Assembly (NCBI RefSeq): GCF_900019265.1 | Contig: NZ_CYGX02000045.1 | Coordinates: 98,327 to 162,326, forward strand | Reading direction: 5' to 3' | DNA from: Paraburkholderia ribeironis | GTDB taxonomy: Bacteria > Pseudomonadota > Gammaproteobacteria > Burkholderiales > Burkholderiaceae | DNA: 64,000 nt | Part shown: positions 60,526 through 64,000 of the stretch, in pieces | Layout of the letters: each line of letters starts with the position of its first letter | Numbering within the stretch: the first letter of the stretch is position 1 | Notes under the pieces: generated by a model | The model's input: the letters and a program-made list of their open reading frames with translations, nothing else | The model's database searches: none | What the model was told of the DNA's origin: nothing | Position numbers and translations under genes: made by a program

Positions 60526-61608
60526 TCAGCGTAGCTTCGCCACAATCGCCTTGCCGACTTCGGTCGTGTTCGCTTTGCCGCCGAGGTCGCCGGTATGCGG
60601 GCCTTCGATCAGCGTCGCTTCGATCGCCGCGAGAATCGCATCGTGCGCCGTGCGTTCCTTGCCGGTGGAGTGGCCGAGGAAGTCGAGCATCATCGCAGCC
60701 GACCAGATCATCGCGATCGGATTGGCGATGTTCTTGCCGGCGATATCGGGCGCCGAACCGTGCACGGGTTCGAATAGCGACGGAAACTTGCGGTCGGGAT
60801 TCAGGTTGCCCGACGGCGCGAGGCCGATCGTGCCGGTGCAGGCGGGGCCGAGATCGGACAGGATGTCGCCGAACAGATTGGTCGCCACCACCACGTCGAA
60901 GCGATCCGGATTCAGCACGAAGCGTGCGCAGAGAATGTCGATGTGCTGCTTGTCCCACGTTACGTCGGGGTACTGCGCTGCGATGCCGGTCGCACATCGG
61001 TCCCACCACGGCATGCTGATCGCGATGCCGTTGCTCTTCGTGGCAACCGTGATCTTCTTGCGCTCGCGCCGCTGCGCAAGATCGAATGCGAACTTCAGCA
61101 CGCGCTCGCTGCCGTGCCGCGTGAACACGGATTCCTGCAGCACGAATTCGCGCTCGGTGCCTTCGAACATCACACCGCCCACGGACGAATACTCGCCCTC
61201 GGTGTTTTCCCGCACGATCCAGAAGTCGATGTCGCCCGCCTTGCGGCCCGCGAGCGGCGAGGGCACCCCGGCAAAGAGCCGCGCCGGGCGCAGGTTGATG
61301 TACTGATCGAACTCGCGCCGGAACTTCAGCAGCGAGCCCCACAACGAGATGTGATCGGGCACGGTGTCTGGCCAGCCCACCGCGCCGAACAGGATCGCGT
61401 CGGCCGATTGCAACTGGGCCTTCCAGTCGTCGGGCATCATCTTGCCGTGCATCGCGTAGTAGTTGCAGCTCGCCCACTCGATGTGCTGGTACTCGAGCTC
61501 GATGCCGAAGCGCTGCTGCACCGCGTCCAGCACGCGAATGGCTTCCGGCATGACCTCGACGCCGATGCCGTCACCGGGTATGACAGCGATCCGATAGGGT
61601 CTCGACAT
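60526..61608 (-). CDS. Tartrate dehydrogenase/decarboxylase (isocitrate/isopropylmalate dehydrogenase family)
   Basis: A 360-residue NAD-dependent beta-decarboxylating dehydrogenase. It opens with RIAVIPGDGIGVEVMPEAIR and has FGAVGWPDTVPDHISLWGSL, the substrate region INLRPARLFAG, WIVRENTEGEYSSVGG, TKSNGIAISMPWWDRC and DVVVATNLFGDILSDLGPAC with the metal-binding Asp residues. TtuC-type enzymes convert tartrate to oxaloglycolate, D-malate to pyruvate and meso-tartrate to glycerate. Gene length and sequence style fit TtuC rather than leuB, which has no SMPWW segment. It is 105 bases upstream (in transcription) of nothing obvious: the next leftward gene is 293 bases away. Confidence 0.88.
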   Translation of the reverse strand: MSRPYRIAVIPGDGIGVEVMPEAIRVLDAVQQRFGIELEYQHIEWASCNYYAMHGKMMPDDWKAQLQSADAILFGAVGWPDTVPDHISLWGSLLKFRREFDQYINLRPARLFAGVPSPLAGRKAGDIDFWIVRENTEGEYSSVGGVMFEGTEREFVLQESVFTRHGSERVLKFAFDLAQRRERKKITVATKSNGIAISMPWWDRCATGIAAQYPDVTWDKQHIDILCARFVLNPDRFDVVVATNLFGDILSDLGPACTGTIGLAPSGNLNPDRKFPSLFEPVHGSAPDIAGKNIANPIAMIWSAAMMLDFLGHSTGKERTAHDAILAAIEATLIEGPHTGDLGGKANTTEVGKAIVAKLR

Positions 61609-61713
61609 GGTGTACTTCTCCTGTTTGGGGATTTCGACGATTGAACGACGCGTATTCTATTCCCGCGGTCTGGGCCCAAAGTGGCGGTTTGGGTCTAGCC
61701 ACTCCTGTGACAC

Positions 61714-63681
61714 CTACCGCGCCGCATTCAGCTTGCGCCATAACGTCGTCTTGCTGATGCCGAGCGCCTCGCAGACCGCGTCGCGATCGCCGTCGTGAGC
61801 GGTGAGCGCGGCGCGGATCTGATCGGCTTCCACGTGACGGCTGCGTTCGCGCAGCGTGAGCGCGGCCGGCTTTGCGCGCGCAGCGGGCTCGACGATCTCC
61901 GGCGCAACGCTGCGCAGCATCTCGCGTGTGACGACGCTCGCGCCTTCGGCTAGCAGGTCTGCGTCGGCATCGGGGTCGGCAAGTTCCACGGCGATCCGTT
62001 CAATCACGTTCTGCAATTCGCGCACGTTGCCCGGCCACGCGTAGCGCCGCAATGACGCGCCGAGACCGGCCAGCACGTGCGCGGCGGACGCCGCGTCGGG
62101 CACGCGCGCCGCGAGTCTCGGCTCACGCGCCGCGGCCTGGCGCAGCAGTTCGGCGGCGAGCGGCAGCAGATCGTCGGGACGCTCGCGCAGCGGCGGCAAC
62201 GCGATGCTCAGAATATTGAGGCGGTAATAGAGGTCGGCGCGAAAGCGCCCCGCTTCGATGGCCTCGGTCAGCGCGCGGTGCGTCGCGGCGACGACGCGGA
62301 TATCGATGCGCGTGGGCTCCGTCGAACCGAGCCGCACCACCTCGCGTTCCTGCAGCACGCGCAACAACCGGCTTTGCAACGACAGCGGCATTTCGCCGAT
62401 CTCGTCGAGAAACAGCGTGCCGCGATGCGCGACTTCGATCAGCCCCGCCTTGCCGCCCTTGCGCGCGCCAGTGAACGCGCCTTCCTCGTAGCCGAACAAC
62501 TCGCTTTCGAGCAACGCCTCGGGGAACGCGCCGCAATTGATCGCGACGAACGCGAAGTCACGCCGCGCGCTTAATTGATGCATGCTCTGCGCGACCATCT
62601 CCTTGCCGGTGCCGCTTTCGCCGAGTATCAGCACGGTCGCGTCGGACCTCGCGTAGCGCTGCACCAGCGTGCGGACCCGTGCGATCGATGCCGACGCGCC
62701 GACGATATCGTCGAGCCGGTAACGCGCGCTGAACTGCTGGACGCGCTGGCGCGAGCGCAACGTGCGATCGAGCCGCTCGACCGCACGCGATTCCTGAAAC
62801 GTCAGCACAGTGCCGGCCGCCGCGCTGCTGCTCGCAAGCGGCCCGCGATGCACGACATAGCTCGCGCCGCGCACGGTGCAGAACGTATCGCCGTCCGTGT
62901 CGGGCAGGCTGCCGGCCAGATCGGGCGCGAGCTCGAGCAACGCGCGGCCCACGGCTTTGGCCGCATCGATGCCGAGCACGCCGGCGAGGCGCTGATTCAT
63001 CGCTTCGACGCGTCCTTGCGCATCGAGCGCAACGACGCCATCGCGCAGATGTTGCAGCAAGTTGTCGAGCCGTTGCCGGCGGATGGTTTCGCGGCGCGTG
63101 GCCTGCGCGACTTCGATCGCGGTATCGAAGGCGGCGCGCACGGATGCGCGCGAGTAGAGGAACACGGCGCCCATGCCGGCATGCGCGGCGAGATCGGTGA
63201 CCAGCCCGGGGCCAACCACGACGTCGATGCCGCGATCGCGCAGATCGAGCACGACGCTCTCGGCGTCCTGCGCGGACTGATGCGAGGCGAACGTCACGTC
63301 GAGCCCATAGGCGGCCGTGAAGCGCCGCACTTCGTCGGGCGGCTCGCCGTGCGTGACGAGCGCCACCCTCGCGCCGTCGCGCCGCGCACGGGCGAGTGCG
63401 TGCATCACGTCGAAGCCGGTTGGCGTGATCCGCACCACCGGGACCGTGACGCGCGTCTTCAGATACGCGCCGTTGGAGCCGCCCGCGATCACGACATCGG
63501 GACGCTCCGCGCCTGCGTTCTCGATCTCCCGCACCGCGTCCTCGAAAGCGTGCGCGACGATGCGCAGGTCCGCGCGTTCGACATATTCGCCGGCGATGTC
63601 GAAATACAGATCGCGCAAGCGGCTGATGCTGAGCGCCCAGATGCGCGGACGCTGGGCTGTTTCGAAGAGTGGTGTGCTCAA
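61714..63681 (-). CDS. prpR: PrpR-type sigma-54-dependent activator of propionate catabolism
   Basis: A 655-residue enhancer-binding protein. Residues about 10-185 are the PrpR_N sensor (RPRIWALSISRLRDLYFDIA; VVIAGGSNGAYLKTRVTVPV), which binds 2-methylcitrate. A PAS-like domain follows (about 200-310), then the AAA+ domain with Walker A GESGTGKE, the sigma-54 contact motif GAFTGA, LFLDEIGEMPLSLQ and RADLYYRLNIL, and a Fis-type HTH at the end (DRDAVCEALGISKTTLWRKL). I choose the TTG at 63681, giving MSTPLFETAQRPRIW and matching the position of E. coli PrpR's start; the ATG at 63759 lies inside a palindrome. Divergent from prpC. Confidence 0.9.
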   Translation of the reverse strand: MSTPLFETAQRPRIWALSISRLRDLYFDIAGEYVERADLRIVAHAFEDAVREIENAGAERPDVVIAGGSNGAYLKTRVTVPVVRITPTGFDVMHALARARRDGARVALVTHGEPPDEVRRFTAAYGLDVTFASHQSAQDAESVVLDLRDRGIDVVVGPGLVTDLAAHAGMGAVFLYSRASVRAAFDTAIEVAQATRRETIRRQRLDNLLQHLRDGVVALDAQGRVEAMNQRLAGVLGIDAAKAVGRALLELAPDLAGSLPDTDGDTFCTVRGASYVVHRGPLASSSAAAGTVLTFQESRAVERLDRTLRSRQRVQQFSARYRLDDIVGASASIARVRTLVQRYARSDATVLILGESGTGKEMVAQSMHQLSARRDFAFVAINCGAFPEALLESELFGYEEGAFTGARKGGKAGLIEVAHRGTLFLDEIGEMPLSLQSRLLRVLQEREVVRLGSTEPTRIDIRVVAATHRALTEAIEAGRFRADLYYRLNILSIALPPLRERPDDLLPLAAELLRQAAAREPRLAARVPDAASAAHVLAGLGASLRRYAWPGNVRELQNVIERIAVELADPDADADLLAEGASVVTREMLRSVAPEIVEPAARAKPAALTLRERSRHVEADQIRAALTAHDGDRDAVCEALGISKTTLWRKLNAAR

Positions 63682-63734
63682 AGCGGAGGACTCGCGGCGA
63701 ACCTGGGAAGTCCGCTCATTATGCGCGCATCCAT

Positions 63735-63753
63735 TGCCAAATTGAAATTGGCA
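63735..63753. promoter_or_regulatory. Palindrome A in the prpR-prpC gap
   Basis: TGCCAA and TTGGCA separated by seven bases. It partly overlaps palindrome B. A dimeric regulator, PrpR or another, could bind here. Confidence 0.5.
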
Positions 63754-63769
63754 TTTCATTTATGAAATG
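63752..63769. promoter_or_regulatory. Palindrome B, probable PrpR enhancer site
   Basis: CATTTCAT-TT-ATGAAATG, perfect 8-base arms. Its centre is about 65-75 bases upstream of the -24 box of the prpC promoter, a usual distance for an enhancer-binding protein. Confidence 0.65.
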
Positions 63770-63832
63770 AGCGGCGCGTTGCGCGCAACCGTGGTCCCCC
63801 GTCAAATCAGGCACTTAGCGCGCATTGGGAAG

Positions 63833-63848
63833 GCTGGCCCATTCCTTG
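63833..63848 (+). promoter_or_regulatory. Sigma-54 promoter of prpC
   Basis: TGGCCCATTCCTTGCG has the invariant GG (63834-63835) and GC (63846-63847) exactly ten bases apart, as -24/-12 promoters require. The expected start of transcription is about 12 bases on, some 40 bases ahead of the prpC ATG. Confidence 0.85.
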
Positions 63849-63897
63849 CGTTTAAGGTGTCGGCCAAAAAACTCACCTTGCACTGGAGACGACTCAC

Positions 63898-64000
63898 ATG
63901 AGCGAAGCAGACAACAGCACGCCGAACGCGGGCGCATTCAAGCCGAAGAAATCCGTCGCGCTGTCCGGCGTGACAGCGGGTAACACCGCGCTGTGCACGG
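63898..64000 (+). CDS. prpC: 2-methylcitrate synthase, 3' end cut by window
   Basis: Only the first 34 codons are present: MSEADNSTPNAGAFKPKKSV then ALSGVTAGNTALCT. The segment KPKKSVALSGV-AGNTALCT is the conserved N-terminus of PrpC, which condenses propionyl-CoA with oxaloacetate in the 2-methylcitrate cycle. GGAGAC lies 7 bases before the ATG. The gene is driven by the sigma-54 promoter above, under PrpR. In many Proteobacteria prpB comes first after prpR; here prpC is first. Confidence 0.9.
   Translation, partial: MSEADNSTPNAGAFKPKKSVALSGVTAGNTALCT

Overview
The window is GC-rich, densely coded chromosomal DNA of a soil- or plant-associated Betaproteobacterium, most likely Paraburkholderia or a close Burkholderiaceae relative. 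This is an inference from the gene families present: Gram-negative porins ending in F, AAHS/ACS-type MFS carriers, DUF3597, YqhA, a ManC/WcaJ exopolysaccharide locus and PrpR/PrpC. No rRNA, tRNA or CRISPR array was seen. Both ends cut genes: a beta-propeller protein on the left and prpC on the right.

Layout. 0-12 kb is a worn catabolic region. It holds an aldarate-type MFS carrier with a ketoglutarate semialdehyde dehydrogenase, an MFS gene reduced to its two ends, a Tsx-like outer-membrane protein whose last codons are frameshifted, a porin, an AraC regulator, a periplasmic lactonase-like propeller and an MDR oxidoreductase. Decayed mobile DNA is scattered among them: a MITE-like element, an IS5-type transposase relic and a third copy of the element end. 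12-21 kb holds a solute-binding protein translationally coupled to a CHASE-PAS-PAS-GGDEF-EAL c-di-GMP protein, a 2OG-Fe(II) oxygenase-like protein, a YqhA membrane protein, a Na/Pi symporter and small proteins. 22-32 kb is a plant-polyphenol block: secreted GH3 glucosidase, LigA-like protein, tannase-family lipoprotein, AAHS carrier, LigJ/GalB-type hydratase, LigK/GalC-type aldolase and a signal-less ModA-like binding protein. 32-46 kb is an exopolysaccharide locus: TupA-like ATP-grasp, GlxA-type regulator, Wzc-type tyrosine autokinase, three glycosyltransferases, Wzx flippase, ManC and WcaJ-type initiating transferase. 47-57 kb is a complete galactan-utilisation locus: LacI regulator, ABC importer, GH42 beta-galactosidase and GH53 endo-galactanase, preceded by two near-identical operator-like palindromes. 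57-64 kb has an AAHS carrier, a methyltransferase, a tartrate dehydrogenase and prpR facing prpC across a sigma-54 promoter and two palindromes.

How it works together. Much of the window serves plant-derived carbon: pectic galactan, gallate esters, aldarates, tartrate and propionate. Surface polysaccharide and c-di-GMP genes suit a plant-associated life. Six short tandem arrays (periods 7, 12 and 13 bp) lie between genes, mostly just past gene ends, and several gene ends are marked by strong hairpins. The most system-like items are the coupled binding-protein/c-di-GMP pair, the double-operator galactan locus and the gallate block with its unexplained signal-less binding protein.
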